Below are positions 12,501 through 28,000 of a DNA stretch of 64,000 nucleotides, in pieces (the first letter of the stretch is position 1; each line of letters begins with the position of its first letter). Made by a program: the position numbers and the translations under genes. Source of the DNA: Seriola aureovittata (taxonomy: Eukaryota; Chordata; Actinopteri; Carangiformes; Carangidae); NCBI RefSeq assembly GCF_021018895.1, contig NC_079386.1:930001-994000 (forward strand). The letters are read 5' to 3'. Below the pieces are notes generated by a model. The model was not told the origin of the DNA and did no database searches. It was given only the letters and a program-made list of their open reading frames with translations.

Positions 12501-15500
12501 GTCGACTTCAATAATTGAATTCGACAAAATTTACTTCATAGAGTGCAGTACGAATGAGTCCTAAAACCCAGAAGTGCAGATTGATTTTTTTAATGTGGTT
12601 TTGGTCAAATTCGGTCAGACTGAAATAAGGTCTGTGGTTAAAACAAGCACAAGATATTTTCAGGTTTTATTCATGGCATAAAATACATCAGTAAATACTC
12701 CAATGCTGATTTCTTGAAGCTTTTACTGTCTGTTAAAAAGGACGGTTGCTAACAAGTGTCTAAATGAGACTACAGAGGTTGTCAGGGACGTTAAATGTCA
12801 TCATGTTGAACATGAAAACCGATCGACTCACCAGTCCACCTTTACAGCCTCGTGTTTATACAAACTGCCACTAACTCTGTCAGAAGAAAGGCTTTTGTAG
12901 AAGAGGTCAGGGCTAAATCAACCAGGGTGATGATAACTTCAACTTCTTTAGCTGTTAAATGTTGCGCTATGTTCTGCGGCTGCTCTGCGACTGTGTCTGT
13001 GTGCTGTTTGCTGCTCAGCAGGTAGAGGACAGGTTGTTTATGAGAGCAGAGGTTGCTGTAAAACCAACAATGAACTGTGGGGTTGTCACTTTGTGTAGCG
13101 CATGTCACATTACATATGGTCATTACATCCATTTTTGTTGTAAATAAAATTATGCGGCTTCAACTTACAGTACCGTTTAAGTCCAATGTTCTTACTAACT
13201 CTTTAGCATACACTGTGTTGAGTGATAGTCATTCTAATGTCTCATAAGGACAACATCAGCATTATTAGTTCATGTTGTCCACCTCTAATCTGCACACACA
13301 CATTTTGTATTATTATTATTATTATTATCATTATCATATGAAAAGGGCTCCACATTCCTGTAAGGGAATGTTTGACCAGAGAGAGTTTCTTTATTTAGGT
13401 TTAGTCATTATCTTGTCTCCTCTAAGCCCATTAGCATTCCAGACATGGACGAAGAGGGGCAGTGAAAGCTGATAGGATGTAAACAGTTCTGTGCTGGCAA
13501 TGAGCAGCCCGATAAACAAAAGTCACATGGAGTGGAAATCTAACATTTGCCGATGGCACTCTTTTTTTTTATCAACTGATGTGGGATATGCGATCACTTG
13601 TGCCCCTGATGATATTTTGGGCTCCTTTGTTTGCACATGTTTCTCTCCAGCTTTGTGTCACAGACAAGTACATATTCAGCAAAGTTTTGAAAAGCTGGGA
13701 AACAAAACGCAAACGAGGTGTACTCAGCTGGGTAAAAGTGAAAAGGTAGTATAAATAACAATCACAAACAATTGGATTGATTGTCATAAGTAGTTTCAAT
13801 ATCTATATTTCTTGACATTTGAATCTTCAAGATTTTGAAACCACATCACACCCGAATAAACTGACTGAACTGCATCCACTGAGGACGAAGGAACTCCTTT
13901 TATTCGTTTTGTTTTTTGTTTTTGCCACATCCATGTTTCCATGGACCATCCTGAAAACAAGTGACGTTTCTGAACGGCTATATAATGTCAGTTATTTCTT
14001 ATTATTACAGACGGGAGATAGTGTCTGTGTGTGAGTGATAATGGCCTTTGATGGCCAGATGCTTTGTTTCATCAATCATTTAGTTAGCAAATAAATTGAG
14101 ATGCATGGTTAATGTCTGTCCACTGGAGACACATTTCAGTGTCTATCCAATCTTCAACTTTGGTGCTAAGATTCATGTTTGTCAACTGCCATCAGCGGTC
14201 CAAAGGAATAATTTTTGAGTGTGGAAATTCTTCAAAAAAAAATCATCTGTGTCAGTGAATGGAAGTGAAATGTTCATTAATCAGGTGTGTATGTACAGGA
14301 TTTCAGACCAGAAATCAGTGATCAATGATGATAATCACAGTTGTTGAGGGCACTTTAAAGGTTGCATCGGCCCACCATCAACATGAAACATGGCACCTCT
14401 TTAGAGAGTGATGTCAGACAAGTGGTTAAATGGTAACTGATGCTTGGCCATGAGAGCACCTTGAGATTCAAAAGACCATGAAATCAGTCAAAAGTCGACA
14501 CCAATGGGATCTAAATGACTCCATTACAGTGATGGAGTACTAGCACTGGTCTGACTGGTTGCAGTAAATCCTTTTTGGTACCGAGGGGACTTTCCTGTTT
14601 CCAACTACCTATGAACAGTTATTCTTTGGAAGGACTCCTTCCCTTTTAACTTTGGTGGACGGGCGGTGCATGATGAAGGGGTTGGTGGCTTCCTGAAGGT
14701 GAATGGAGGGCACAGTGGAGGGGGTGTACAAAGATAAATAGGGCCCTGAGGGTTTTGAAAGGTTGTGTGTTTTAAAGTGATGTCTGCTTACGCTCCATAT
14801 TAAACAGTATCAAAACACAGGTTTCTGCCTACGTTAGTTTGACATTGTGAGGAATCAACATGCAGTATATTTATGATACTTCTAGTAATACTTCCTCTCC
14901 AAAAAAAAGAAAGAAAAAGAACTCCTCCCTGACCACATGGAGAGAATATTCTTCATTACACTTCTTCTCTGTTGTTGTCCTCTGGGACGAAAGACGGGAC
15001 CTCGTTCATCTGGGCTGTCTGATAGTCACAGCTGAAAAATAGCTGTCTGCTGTTTTATGGGAGAACAGTGACAGGTGCAACTTCAAACAGACTGTTTGAA
15101 GCTTGTTGTGAGATGAAGAACTGTGTAACAGACACCAGGGAATATATGTTTTCCCCTCTTGCTCCATAGGCAACCTACATTTTCTGCACATGCTTTTCAA
15201 TAAAGTATTATCGTCACAGATGATAGCTAGGTAGCTAGAAAGATAATGGCCCAATTTTCAATTCCTGCTACAAAGCTCTGATTGGTTGAATGTGCAGGGG
15301 GTTTGAATCACTGAATAAGATGCACTTGTCTGATGTGTGGAACCAGAACCAGGTTATCGAGTTCCATCACTAAAGAAGAACATTAAAAAATCTGTTAGCG
15401 CATCACAAAAAGCCAGAGCACAGCTTAATGAGATTAAAGTCTATGAAACATCCACAGAGAATTATCTACACTCAAACAGATGTATGTCGGATCAGTCAGC

Positions 15501-18500
15501 GAACTGTGACCAGTGTTTGGATGATGACATGATACTCAACTACTCTGTAACTAAGGTGTTATACAATACACAGATATATTTATTGGCTTTAAATATATCA
15601 ATTGGTGATTTTGGTGGATAGTTCAGGAGAAACCTGGAAGAGTAGTTTCCAGGATTTTCTATCTTAAAAGTCAAAAGCAATGAGCAACCATTTATCCAGT
15701 CAGGTGCAAGGTGCTCCATGTTGATGTCTGACTGAAGGAGATAACTGTATTACACAGTCTTTTTAGTGTCTTTCTCAAGAAAATACATACTGAGCAAAGT
15801 GAAGCTTATTTCAAAAACCAGCACCATCACTCAACAAAAACGTTGGTACTAGACAGTGTTCAAGGACAGGGCTTTTTACCATAACATTATTTCTTTCTAC
15901 AACAGCTGTCAACTACAGCAGAGGTAAGGCTGCTCTAAGATTCTGATTAAAGCTAATAAACTATGGTTAAGATTAGGAAATGGTTGTGGTTACTGCAAGG
16001 GTTTAGAGTGAGGGTCAGACATGCTACTGTGATGGGGTTCAGTCTGCTTCTGAATATCTATATATGCAGTTTACTATACCCCATTAACTATGGTGGCTCT
16101 TAAGGCCCTTAACAAAACACATGCAAAAAGACACAAACACATTCAGAAAACATCTTCATCAATTTTAGTGTCCCCTGGAACACTTTTGTTGTGTTGTGAG
16201 TATTTGCGACTCATGTGTTGTCAAATTGATGAAGATGTTTTCTGAAGTTGCGTTTTGTCTATGCGCATGTATTTTCTGAAGTTGCAGTGTGTTGAGCTCT
16301 CAGGGCTACTGTAGTTAAATCTCTTTTACAACATCCAAAATGATAAGTCTCCGTGTTGTGTAGAAGACAATGTTGAAGTAACAGCTGGCAGTTGACTGAT
16401 TGACTCTAACGAAGAGACTCAGACAGCTCCTCGTTTCACTGACCTATTTTTATGCTAACAAGCACTTCAGGATATGGGGGATAACAAACTACTCAGTCAG
16501 ACAGAAAAATCATAATCAAAGCGAACTTCAAACACTAACGATTGAACTGCAAATAAATAAATGATATGGCCAACAGTCTAACTCTAATCAGGATCCAACA
16601 TTTCCATTATGAATAATATAAAGACACAACTGATAAAGATAAATGAATAAACATGGATAATCGTTGTGTAAGTCAATATAATGACGTTCTCCCTCAGACT
16701 GGATGAACATTCATATATTCATATCTATAGATCTTCATTTAACAGTCACACACTCACCTGGGGGACGCAAGCCCAGTCTGACTTGTTCCCCCGGTAATGC
16801 ACTTTATATAGCTACATCGTTACCATGGATACTGTGTTGCCTAGCACTAAATATGAAATATAGAATAATCTCATGAAAATATAAAAATGACACAAATATA
16901 TACACAACAAACAAACAAAGATAAAATAAAATAAACTAATTGTAATTCTATATAAAAAGATTTCGCTATTAGATTTAGTAACCATTTAAAGCGTGAATTA
17001 TTTTTACTATTTTATTATTTTTATTTAACATGCCATTATATATGTGTACATGAGGCCCTTCCGTCATGCAGGTTTTCACAGCCTTACATTCCACCCCAGG
17101 GCATAAAGGATTTACTGAACATCGGCATTGAACATACAGTAAATCATGAAGTGCAAGTATAATTCATTGGTGAAATGCTATGGCCTCAGAATACAGTGGG
17201 GAAGATGACTTGTCCATTTGAAATAGACAAGCTGTTAAGCCTTGGTTTTCTACTTTTCCAGTGAAAATAAAAACCGAAACCACAGGGCACCTTCAGTAAA
17301 CACAATAAAGTGCTCACTTTTCTGTTCTTTGAACTACTACTTTAAATCCAGCCGTTGTACCAACACAGTGGCTGAGTAATGGCTGACACAAGATCAGCTG
17401 AAAGCAGGCAGGTGCATGAACATGTCAACTGATCCGAAAAACAGCAGGAATACATACTCCGCTCTGCTGTGGGACAGATGCCTCCTGCCATCTATGGAAC
17501 ACCTCAGGGCAATGAAAACTCTAGCACAGTCAGATGATTCTAGGACAAGCATTCAGTCTCTTTGGGATCCCACAGGGTGCCTCTGTAGGGACCCTCGGAG
17601 TCCAGTGGGATCACAGCCTCAGGGGGCTGTGTGATGAGGGTTAGTCTGGCAGTCACAGAGGAAATTACTTATCGACTCAGCGGCTCTTTTTAAACTGCAG
17701 CCTGATTTTCGGACAGCTGAAAGGTTATTGAATCAGTGGTGGGTCACTTGAAGGAGGAAAGGGGGGAACAACTAACCCTACATTCACCCTTACACTCAAC
17801 TCCTCAAAGGCATGAAGGAAGAGGGGAGGCTGTGAATGGAGCAACGCTTTGTTTGGCTGTCAGATCTATTTCTCCACTTTTATTCTGTTATGAAAGCTGC
17901 ACAGAGAGCAGGAATAATGCTGTTGAAGATCTCTTAGACAGGAATCATTTGCTGCACAACAGTTTATGTCGAAATATAATTAACCCAGGAAGGCTTTTTG
18001 GAAGTTAATTAATCTGAAGAGTTGTATTATGACTGTAGATAGAAAGAAAAATCTTACCCTGTAGCATTCAGGCGTCATGGTGATCAAGTTGGAAACTTAG
18101 TGGGGAGACATATAGGTTTTATAATTTGCTTAGAAACATCAATCCCCAAACTATGAGGGTGTTAAGCTGACTTGGGAAAAAGATCTTGGAATATCCCTTC
18201 ACAAGGAAGTTTGGAGGAAGGTGGTAAAATCTTGGTTCTCCAGGATTTGGAATTATTGGACCCCATCAGACATATCAAGGTTGTGGCTTTAATGTATTAA
18301 TAACATACTAGAGACAGATTCATTGTGAATCCAGCATTGTGCATCTTTAGTATTTTGTCGCCGGAAGTGAATCTGCGCTCAATGGTGTGTCTCTCGATGG
18401 ATGAACATGAAGTGTAAAGCTGAACTTTAATAGCCTGTTTCATTTCTCTTTTCTCAGTACTTTATATTTGAAATGTGTGAATATTTTATGTGTTTACTTT

Positions 18501-21500
18501 GAATTCTTAACAAAGCAATAGAGATTTAATCACACTAAGAACCTCATAAGGTGATAATATGTCAAATATTGTGTTTTCAACTTTTTTGCAACCCCTAGTG
18601 GCAAAAGAACATATATAAATAAAATATTGGTTATTTTTACTTCATTTATGAAAGCAAACTAAAGGTGAAATGTCCCTCCATATTCACTCTGAGTCCCCCA
18701 GAAATACCTTGGAAACCTTTTTCAGTCTTTTGATTTTACAAAAACACACTTCCCTTTGCCGGTTACTGTTTCTGAGTTTTCCAGCGTCTTGTCTCTCAGA
18801 GCAAGCTCCGCCCATCTACTCCCTGCCACCCAATCAGCACATGACACTTGACTGATTTACAACTTGAAACTTCAAATATCACTCTGTACCTCTAAGAAGC
18901 CTGTATCCTGCTGAGAGGTTGGCCATTTGCATGAATTAGTCCCACAACTCTGTTCAAAATATTTCTGGTTCTTGTGGTATTTTAGAATGAATCTTCATAT
19001 ATATTTATTGTTATAGCCGTCACAGATCAATATCAAGACAGCCATATTTGAGTTCACAGCACCTCAGAGTGGGAAAAAAGAGGATGTTCATTTGACTTGC
19101 ACACACACCCACAAACACACAACACACACAACTATTTTTATCTTCATACCCAGGACTGGCTCTCCTCCACAACAGCATAACATGGCACAACATCGAAGCC
19201 AAGTTTAACAGCCAGCTTTGATATTTCAGTCTGTCCCCCCACATGTAAGAGTGAAGGACAGAAAGGCAGGCTCAGAAAGTTATGGACCTGGAGGAGGAGG
19301 TAAATCCTTCACTGTCCTCTTGGATCTGTCTTAATGCTTTGTCATTTGGTCCCTAACCTTTCTTCCCTCATCTCTCTCCAGAATGGTCTTAATGCATTGC
19401 ACCTGGCAGCCAAGGAGGGCCACGTGGATCTGGTCCAGGAACTGCTGGACAGAGGAGCGGCGGTGGATTCAGCCACAAAGGTAAGACACAGTATCTTATC
19501 AAGGAAGAGTCACTTAAGGAGGGAACAAAGTGAGGTTCATCCACACATCCTGGCAAAATAGGTGGTTCTAAAAGCTAGCTAGGCAGTAACACACTGTGTC
19601 CACCATAGTTATTCTCTGTCATTTTATCTAAGTGTCCATGGCATGTACACTACTTTGATTAATTATAGCTGTGTGACTCTACACCTCTACGTCCTACCTT
19701 TCTAACCCTAATCACTATTGAACAGAAAAAGAGTTAGCAAGGACACAGCCAATAGCTCATAAAGCTAACTGCCTTGCTAACTGCATTTGGCAAGCTAGCT
19801 AGCTTTTCTGGTTGCTAATCAGACAATAGGTTAACACAGTTTAATCAAGTTTATGTGTCTCATAAATGTTCGCAAACTGTGTTTGTTTTGTTTATATTCC
19901 AGCAGTGAGTGATATAAAAGTGGATGATGCAACACAGCTAATAATGATAGCTTAGCTCTTGACTCTCCAGCTCTCCATTCCCTTACGTCAGCACGGTCAC
20001 AGCCATTTCCTGTTTCTTTCCTATTGGTCAGAGGTGCACTTGGCAGGAAAATGAAAATGTTTTTCTTTCCATCTTTAAACATGCTTTCAGATATAGAAAT
20101 TTCAGAAAAAAAGAATTAGCTTATAATATGTAAAAACATTTAATGGCAGTTGTAACTAAAGCCCCTTTTATACAGTTCAAGGCAGGAATGTTGCGCCTTT
20201 ATTCAAACAAAGCCGTCATAAGAAGGTTCTCCTTAGTGGTGATATAGCGGAAACTCTGTTTCAAAGGGACTGAAGATATCTGAACCAGCCCTCAGCTTCT
20301 GATCTTCTGTCCTCACACTTTGTGGTAACGAGGTCAGGATCTATACATGACAGTTCAACCAGCTCCATGACCACTGAACTTTCTTGAGCGAGTCTAACAC
20401 CTGCCACTGACACCTGACACTTGACAGGCACTTAGTCTCCTTACTTACTCCCTACTTAGTCTCGTCTCCTAGACCACTCAGTGTAGGTGCTCTGAATTCT
20501 GTATGGCTGTTATATTTCCATTGTAAGAATTTAGCTCTTGTTTTTATCCACAGTGATTTTTGATGTGACCATGATTCTGCTATGGAATATAGCATGACCA
20601 ATCGTTTTTGAGAAGATCAGCTCCAGGTTTAGGACTGACATCATTCACTGAGAAAAACAAGCTTCTACAGATGAACTCAGTGTAGGAATAGAGCTGAGGA
20701 GCAAGTTGAGCACTAAAGAAAAGTGATATGGATAGTGGAGTAGTAAACATAGAGCAATGCAGATCATTCCAACTCCTGCAATTAGAGAAGGTCCAGACTG
20801 TTTACTGAGTAAGGCTCCAGTGACTCTTGTTTATGTCGCTCCAAAATGCAACTACATGTACAGTGGTAAGAGCAAGTCAGTGAACCTTTTAGAGATTCCT
20901 GTTTTTCTTCATTAACTTGTCATAAAAACTGATCTGATCAAATGCAGACAATCACAGTGCCTCTAAGCTAATAGCACAGGATTATGGATTTAATAACCTC
21001 CATTGGCTCCAATAACCTGAAACCAGCTCTTCCACTAGCTGTTGATCAGAGCTGCTCAATATTCAGGAGGTTTGGAAGTTCTTCCTTAAAGAGCTGCCTC
21101 AGCTCAGACAGATCGTCAGGATGTCTGGTGTGAGCGGCACAGCATCTCTACTGGATTAAGGTCTGGGCTCTGACTAGACCACTCCAGGAGGTGGATTTAC
21201 TTAGATGTTTAGGGTCATTGTCCTGCCACATTAGCAGCTACTCGTGAGCTTCAGTAGGTGGACAGACAACCTGACATTAACCTGGAAGAGACCTTGATGA
21301 ACTTGGGAATTTAGTGATGTTTTTTGGAGACCAGTAGCTTCCTCTGTGGTGTCCATGACAGTACTCCATACTCCATGGTCGGTGTATGGTAGACTCATGA
21401 ACACAGATTTTAACCAGCTCCAAAGATAAACACTCCTCAGCCTTTATTGTTGACATGACTGAGAATCACAGTCACATACTTTCCTCTTCAGTCCTGTACA

Positions 21501-22009
21501 GTAGATTTTTTAGCAGGTCTTTCCATACAGAGTTTGTGTAGCTAAACATTGTTCACCAACAGCTGAGCTTTATTTCTATAGCTGTGTCCCAGAGTTTCCA
21601 AGACGTCAAATATGTAATTCTATGTATATGTGCTCACGACAGTGAAGCATTGGTACTAGAACATATATAAATATATACAGAATTCATACTGTATCTGTGA
21701 TATTGGATCATATAGAGTGAGTTTTTGTGGCACAGGCATCTTAAGGGAACACTTAGTAGTCACCCAGAGGTATAAGTTCAGCTCTCTCTTTGTACTAAAC
21801 ACAGTATTAGGCTTGGGCTGATATTTAATAATATCAAATATTATGATATTTCCTGCCATATGCAATATCTTTCATACAAAAAGAATGTCAGTTTTGCAGT
21901 TTTGCGGTCTGCCCTGCCTGCTGAGTCTGACCTTCATTTCACTGCTTAGCTTGCTGCACATATTACCTTGGCATGTGACAAGCAATAATATCACACATAT
22001 ATATACATA

Positions 22010-22055
<46 letters not shown>

Positions 22056-25000
22056 GTATATGTATGTGTATATATGTGTACTGTATCAACATATTAAATT
22101 TTGGATATCACCCAAGCTTACACAGTATCGCAATACATTTGCAGCCATTTGACAGTTAATTTGAGATTGGAAGATTAGTGACAGATTGGTTACAATACTC
22201 AATTACTCATTATTGCAACTGGACTGTTTAAAATTCACGGATACAGATCTTTTAATAAGGTTAGGTCATAATGAAAACTGCTGATAAGAAGTGTGGAGCG
22301 TTGTATTTTAGAAATCAGCCCTATTTCTAATTGTTCTTTCATGTTTTCTATCGATCCAGAAAGGAAACACAGCACTTCACATATCCTCCCTCGCTGGTCA
22401 GGCTGAAGTGGTGAAGATCCTGGTCAAGCGAGGAGCTGACATCAACGCACAGTCTCAGGTGAGCCCCTGAGGTCTGCAGCTGGAGGTGTTTAATGCTCTC
22501 ATCCTCTTCAAAGTCACTGAGAATAGCGCCTCTCGGATTACTCACCAATAATATCCATGGAGAGAGAGCCATGGTTTTATTTGGGGTTGTGTTCTGTGGA
22601 TGATGAGTGGGTGTTTAAGATTTTTTTCATAACCAGTAGTTTATCCATTAACCTGATGTACTTGCCTGTGTGCTGTAGAATGGATTCACTCCTTTGTACA
22701 TGGCCGCTCAGGAGAATCACCTGGATGTGGTGCGATACCTTCTGGAGAATGGAGGCAACCAGAGCACTGCTACAGAGGTGAGATGACCTCATTGGACTGT
22801 ACCATGTCCTCACGTATACAGTATACTGTGCCACTGTCAAATTATTGATCAAAAGCTCTGTAAATGATCGTCACTGCCACTGGATGCCCCACTAGACCAA
22901 CAACATCTCAGACCCAAACTAACGCTTCATTGGCCACAACCGCCCTTCCCTCTCTTCACATTCTCCATCAGCAAGGTGTTATGAAGCTCAGTGAAACTGT
23001 CCACTAAACACATAACAAGACGCCCAATAAAGTTACTGTGAACATGACAGCCACCAAAAACAACCTAACTACAACCATTAGCCCACGCTAGCATTTTCTG
23101 TGGTATGCTCCACAGCAATTCTGACATTTAGCCTGCTAGCGATAGCAACAATTGTTGATTACATTTATAATAGTGGTATACAGCAAGTTAGTTATAATAA
23201 ACAGCAAGTTAGCTAACGTTATCATGTCTATTGTAGCCGTCACTAATGAAAAAAGACATGTAACATTACGACCCATCAAGTTACTGACACATGGAGAAGA
23301 AAAAACTGTTCTGGTCAAGCTGGACCCTTTAGCAGCTCGTAGGGTTCTCCTATCAGTAAAACCAGACCAGTAGTGGCTCCATGGTTGGACAGGGAAAGAA
23401 ATTCAACCCTGGATTCATCCGCTGGGACCAGCTGCATGAATGACACTGACAGAGTAGGTAAAAACTACCAGCTGAGGGGGATACCAGCTTGTAGTCCCCA
23501 TGTCCAGTCCTCCTGTGCTCTGGTCTCATCTCTTTCTTTGTCTGAGGCCTTTTCAGATGAAAAAAGTGTTTTCTTCCATGGAGGAAACACTGCAGGGTTA
23601 TCACCTGAATGCTGTGTACTGCACTGAGCCAATGTTTATTTAACAGGAGGGACTCATGTGCATGTTAGTGCTAGTTAGTGTGCTACCAGACCCATTACGC
23701 CATTACTTCACTATATCTTTACATGAAAAATATTTGCCTGCTGCTGTGTTATTGTTTAAAATCTAATTTACAGAACATTAAATTAGCACTAAATACAAAG
23801 TAGATATGAGGGTAGATATGACGGGGATGTCATCATTTTGCAGTCATGTCATTGTAATTCATTCTGTGGGGACATGAACGTTAGGACCAAATTTCATGAC
23901 AGTGTTTGTCTAGACACAAAGTGGTTAGGCCCTTCGAGCCCTGCCACAGGGCAAGGCTAAAGAAAAGATGAATTTACCAAATCAGCTGTTTTAGGACAGG
24001 CAATTCTAACCCTATATATTGTTTTTTACCCAGCCGTCATTAGTGAATGTATTTGTTCTTGCAATTATTTGACATTTGGCCATTATTTGAATAACAGTTT
24101 CTATTTGAAAATGTAATGTATCAGTACTCATGTAATATATTTCATCCAAACATGTCAGATGTTTGAAATTACTGCTTTTTACTGAATAATCCTGGATTAA
24201 GGATTTCTTGAAAACGATATGTTGCTAATCCTGGAACTTCTCTTTCATGTCTTGCCTCATCCAGGATGGCTTCACTCCTTTGGCCATCGCCCTCCAGCAG
24301 GGCCACAACCAGGTGGTTTCTATCTTACTGGAGAACGATACTAAAGGCAAGGTCCGCTTGCCCGCCCTGCACATTGCCGCCCGCAAGGACGATACCAAGT
24401 CAGCCGCCCTGCTCCTCCAGAACGACCACAACGCTGACGTCCAGTCTAAAGTATGCCCATAGCACTGTTTGACTCAGAGGGGGCTGGCATGTGTGGAAAT
24501 TAAGCTAATGTGATGCTATGTGTTTGTGTCAGTGTGTCCATACTGAGGTTATTCCAGCTAAATGAAGTTTGTGGGAGTTTGTCCGGCTCTAGTGCATTTG
24601 GCTAAATAGCATCCGTTGATATTTGAGGTGCAGAATGAAGAAGTTAAAGTCTTGAAAACCAGTCGCTTTCTGGTTTCTATGGATTTTGGCTTCACTAACA
24701 CTGGGGTTCACACAGTTTGTCCAATAAGTGTCTTTGAAAGGAGACACCTCGTTTATATCTGCTATTGAAATGTGATCTGAATAAGTTATTCTATTGATCA
24801 ACAATCTGATCTCCATTATAACAGGCTGTCATTATGCAAAGAGGGCGAGTAGGTGGAAAGCTGGCAACAACAATTACATTGAAGGTGATGTTACAGTACG
24901 ATAGTGTGGATTTGGTGGTGATGACATTGTGATGAGGTTTATATCCACTCTATGATCTGGCGGCCAACAGCAACGACGTTGCTGCCTTCCCAGGGTCTTG

Positions 25001-28000
25001 ATGTTTCCATTCACTAATGTAATGTGTGGGAAAACATTTCTACCAATGGTTATGATTGTTCTAAATACAGTGGTGACTGAATCTGAATTGCTAAGGTTAC
25101 AGTTTGTGGTATGAAATTTCTACCCACAGAGACAAGTCATCTGCTTTCTGTTCCAGTGTTGTTACCCCTTTCGGTACTAGACATCTGACTGGGTGGTCTT
25201 ATTGGTCCCAGAGCATCATTAGTATCTGGATGGAACAAAAATATCAGGCCTGAGAAGTAGACTGGATTTAGAAGAACTTGACATTTTTTATAGGCCACCA
25301 TTGTTTCGTTTTACTGTATACATAGTTGGAGCCAGATTAGCTCAGCTTTACTCAACATTGTCTCAACATTTTAAATACATTGTAAGTCATATTCAGTCCT
25401 ATAAGGAGTTTTGGGGGGGATGTACTGTGATACTGGATGGCAAACTCACATGATCAGGATTTAGGAAGTTTAGGATTTCATGAAAAGTGGCTTCTAGTGT
25501 CCCAGTAGCAAATAATGCCTGTTTCTAGGCAAGGACAGTTTATTTATACAGCACCACTGAGACACAAGGCGATTCAAAGTTCTTCACAGAGGCATTGTAA
25601 TACATTACAAATGAGACATTAACATGACATTTAAATTGCTTTTAAAAGACAACACAAACAGGGCAGCTCTATAAGTAGAAGGACGCCATTACAAAACCTC
25701 TTAGAGGGGAGGCCAGGGTGAATAATTGGGTCAACAAAGCGTGTGACTTTGACTCAGGAGTCCACAGTTTGCATTCTGTATCCTAGCAACAGCCCATAGG
25801 TATTTAGTACATGTTTGAATAAATCTCTCAGCTTAACTGAATATGCTAAATTATTGTTGTCACTGACAGAATCAGTAGCTTCCATATTCTTTCATCTCAG
25901 CTGTGACACACTCGACTTACAGTAGTGCAAAAATCATTAGGTGATACCTCTATTGTTAATGAGCATTTGCTTGTACAGGTTTACTTATTGGTTGGACTGT
26001 AACAACAGAGCCAGCCCTATAAATGCAAATGTCTATGACTGACTGACTGACTGATAGAGTTGACTTATTAAGTCACACCATTGGTCAGCCGAATGCCATG
26101 TGACTGAGTCATGAAGTTACACCATTGGCAGAATGAATTGGCACAAATAGTTTCTATCAGGGGACATTTATGCAGTGATTCTAACTTTACCAGCTGACAC
26201 TAGACTAAAACCAGCTGATACTAGACTGAAACCAGCTGACACTAGACTAAAACCAGCTGACACTAGACTGAAACCAGCTGATACTAGACTGAAACCAGCT
26301 GACACTAGACTGAAACCAGCTGATACTAGACTGAAACCAGCTGACACTAGACTAAAACCAGCTGACACTAGACTGAAACCAGCTCTTCTCACTGAAGAAA
26401 TGCTATGAGTGCTGATGCAGTCTCTTAAAAAATTATTTGAAACAGCAAAGTGACTTTAAACCATGACCTTTATCTTCCCTAGAACTTAAACAAGCAGTCT
26501 CATTTGACAGGTCAGGGTCATGACCTGGGTTTGTTTTCCTGATGAGTTAACTTTGTGTTCTTGTGAGGGGCAGAGACAGGAAGTAGCAGTTCCTTGTTAT
26601 AGCACCACAAAACCCATAACCCTGTTAGAGAAGAATATGGGGTTGATGGTCAGATCAACAAAGCATGTGACAGTTGGGAGTTATTGGATGCAGAATCTTT
26701 AAGCATCAACATCATCAGTGTCATAGAATGAATCAGTAGTTGTTTAGCATTGACTGTCAGCTCAGCTGCGATGAACATTAAAGCTTCATAAAACAATAAT
26801 GATTTGATAACTTCACAATGTTATTAATAGTGATGGTTGTGGTGGTGAGATCACTTAGCTTCGAAAAAAAATGGACAAACTGTATTCTATTATTGTGGAA
26901 GAGGCATCAGGCAAGCGGGGATGGAAATTCAATATTTTAATTCTCTTAACAACAGACTGTCTCTGGTCAGTCCTGTCAGATGGAGGTGGTATGACAGATT
27001 TGTCATTGTACAACACTGATAACGTGTTTTGTTTTTTCTTATTCAGATAAAATATTAATACCAATCACAGCAGGTGTAAATAGGGTCCCAGGAAACATAT
27101 GTATGATTTAGTGTAGACTGAAGAGCACTAACTTGTGGTGATGTACTTTTGTACCTGTGTATCATGTGTTTGTGTTTCCATCAGTCTGTGTCTTTCTTCC
27201 TCTCTCTCTCATTCAGTGTGTCTGTGCCTGCCACATCACTGCTGGTCCTGCAACTAACTGGGTCTCTCCCTCTTTTTCCTTTCTCTCTTTAAATGCTACC
27301 ACTCACACACTTCCCCCCCATCACCCTCTCCTACCGCGCCGCGCTGGTGTCTAAGTGTAGCACTGTCCACTGCATGGAGTGTGCCACTGTCTGCAGGTTG
27401 AATGGTGATGATATCTAAGGCTGCATGCAACCACAGAAGGGGGGCAGGGTTGTTTTTACTGTTGTTTGAAGGGATGGGAGGGGTTTGAACTGATAATAAT
27501 CCGGTATTGGTTAAAACTCACAATTACCCGTCAAGGAGCAAATGTTTTCAGTTGTGACTGTTTCTCTGATACCGGATAGTGGCTTTAAGTGACGTGGCTG
27601 GAGTGAATCCAATGAAGACGAACTCCATTTACTGCACCACACCTGCCTGAATCTTAATACTTCTGCAGGAGCTGCAGTGTATTTTAACATGCTGCCAGTT
27701 ATGTCCATATGTAACTAAACTAGCGTATATGCATGCATTTAGTATAATACCATATTTGATTCAGCTGTTGTGGTGCAGCTCCGCTCAATATGACTCACAA
27801 GGAAGGCCCACAGGAGAACTGCTATAAATGGCCTCATGTACAGTCACGCTCACACACATGTAACACATACACACACATTAAACACATGTTGCTCTCACAC
27901 AAGGGCACAGCTCTAATCAAACACCTTGGGAAAACGTTCTGCTTACATAACTGCTCACTAAACAGGTTCCTTTTGAAAACTGCAGCTGTCAGAGTTTTCT

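Larger units (their letters stand above)
12255..19381 (+). other. ank2: Intron 2
   Basis: About 7.1 kb of AT-rich sequence. It holds AAC and ATT microsatellites, a 22-bp perfect inverted repeat at 16144-16244 and an L1-like fragment near 18130-18300. No exon seen. The open stretches at 15337-15621 and 17736-18008 show no family features. Confidence 0.6.
19481..22359 (+). other. ank2: Intron 3
   Basis: 2.9 kb. Most of 20860-21560 is a diverged transposon copy; a TA-rich microsatellite follows at 22015-22076. No exon seen. Confidence 0.6.

Noticed and set aside
15337..15621. 94-codon open frame, also 7632-7916 (94 codons) and 40826-41185 (119 codons).
   Set aside because: No domain features, composition like flanking intron, no compatible splice sites with the ankyrin frame.
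26189..26384. Regular repeats that might suggest a CRISPR array.
   Set aside because: Tandem 21-bp units without unique spacers, in a vertebrate gene intron.
26168..26408. Open frames on both strands with a repeated 7-residue unit.
   Set aside because: Produced by a 21-bp minisatellite without stops; the copy differences are few and do not suggest protein selection.
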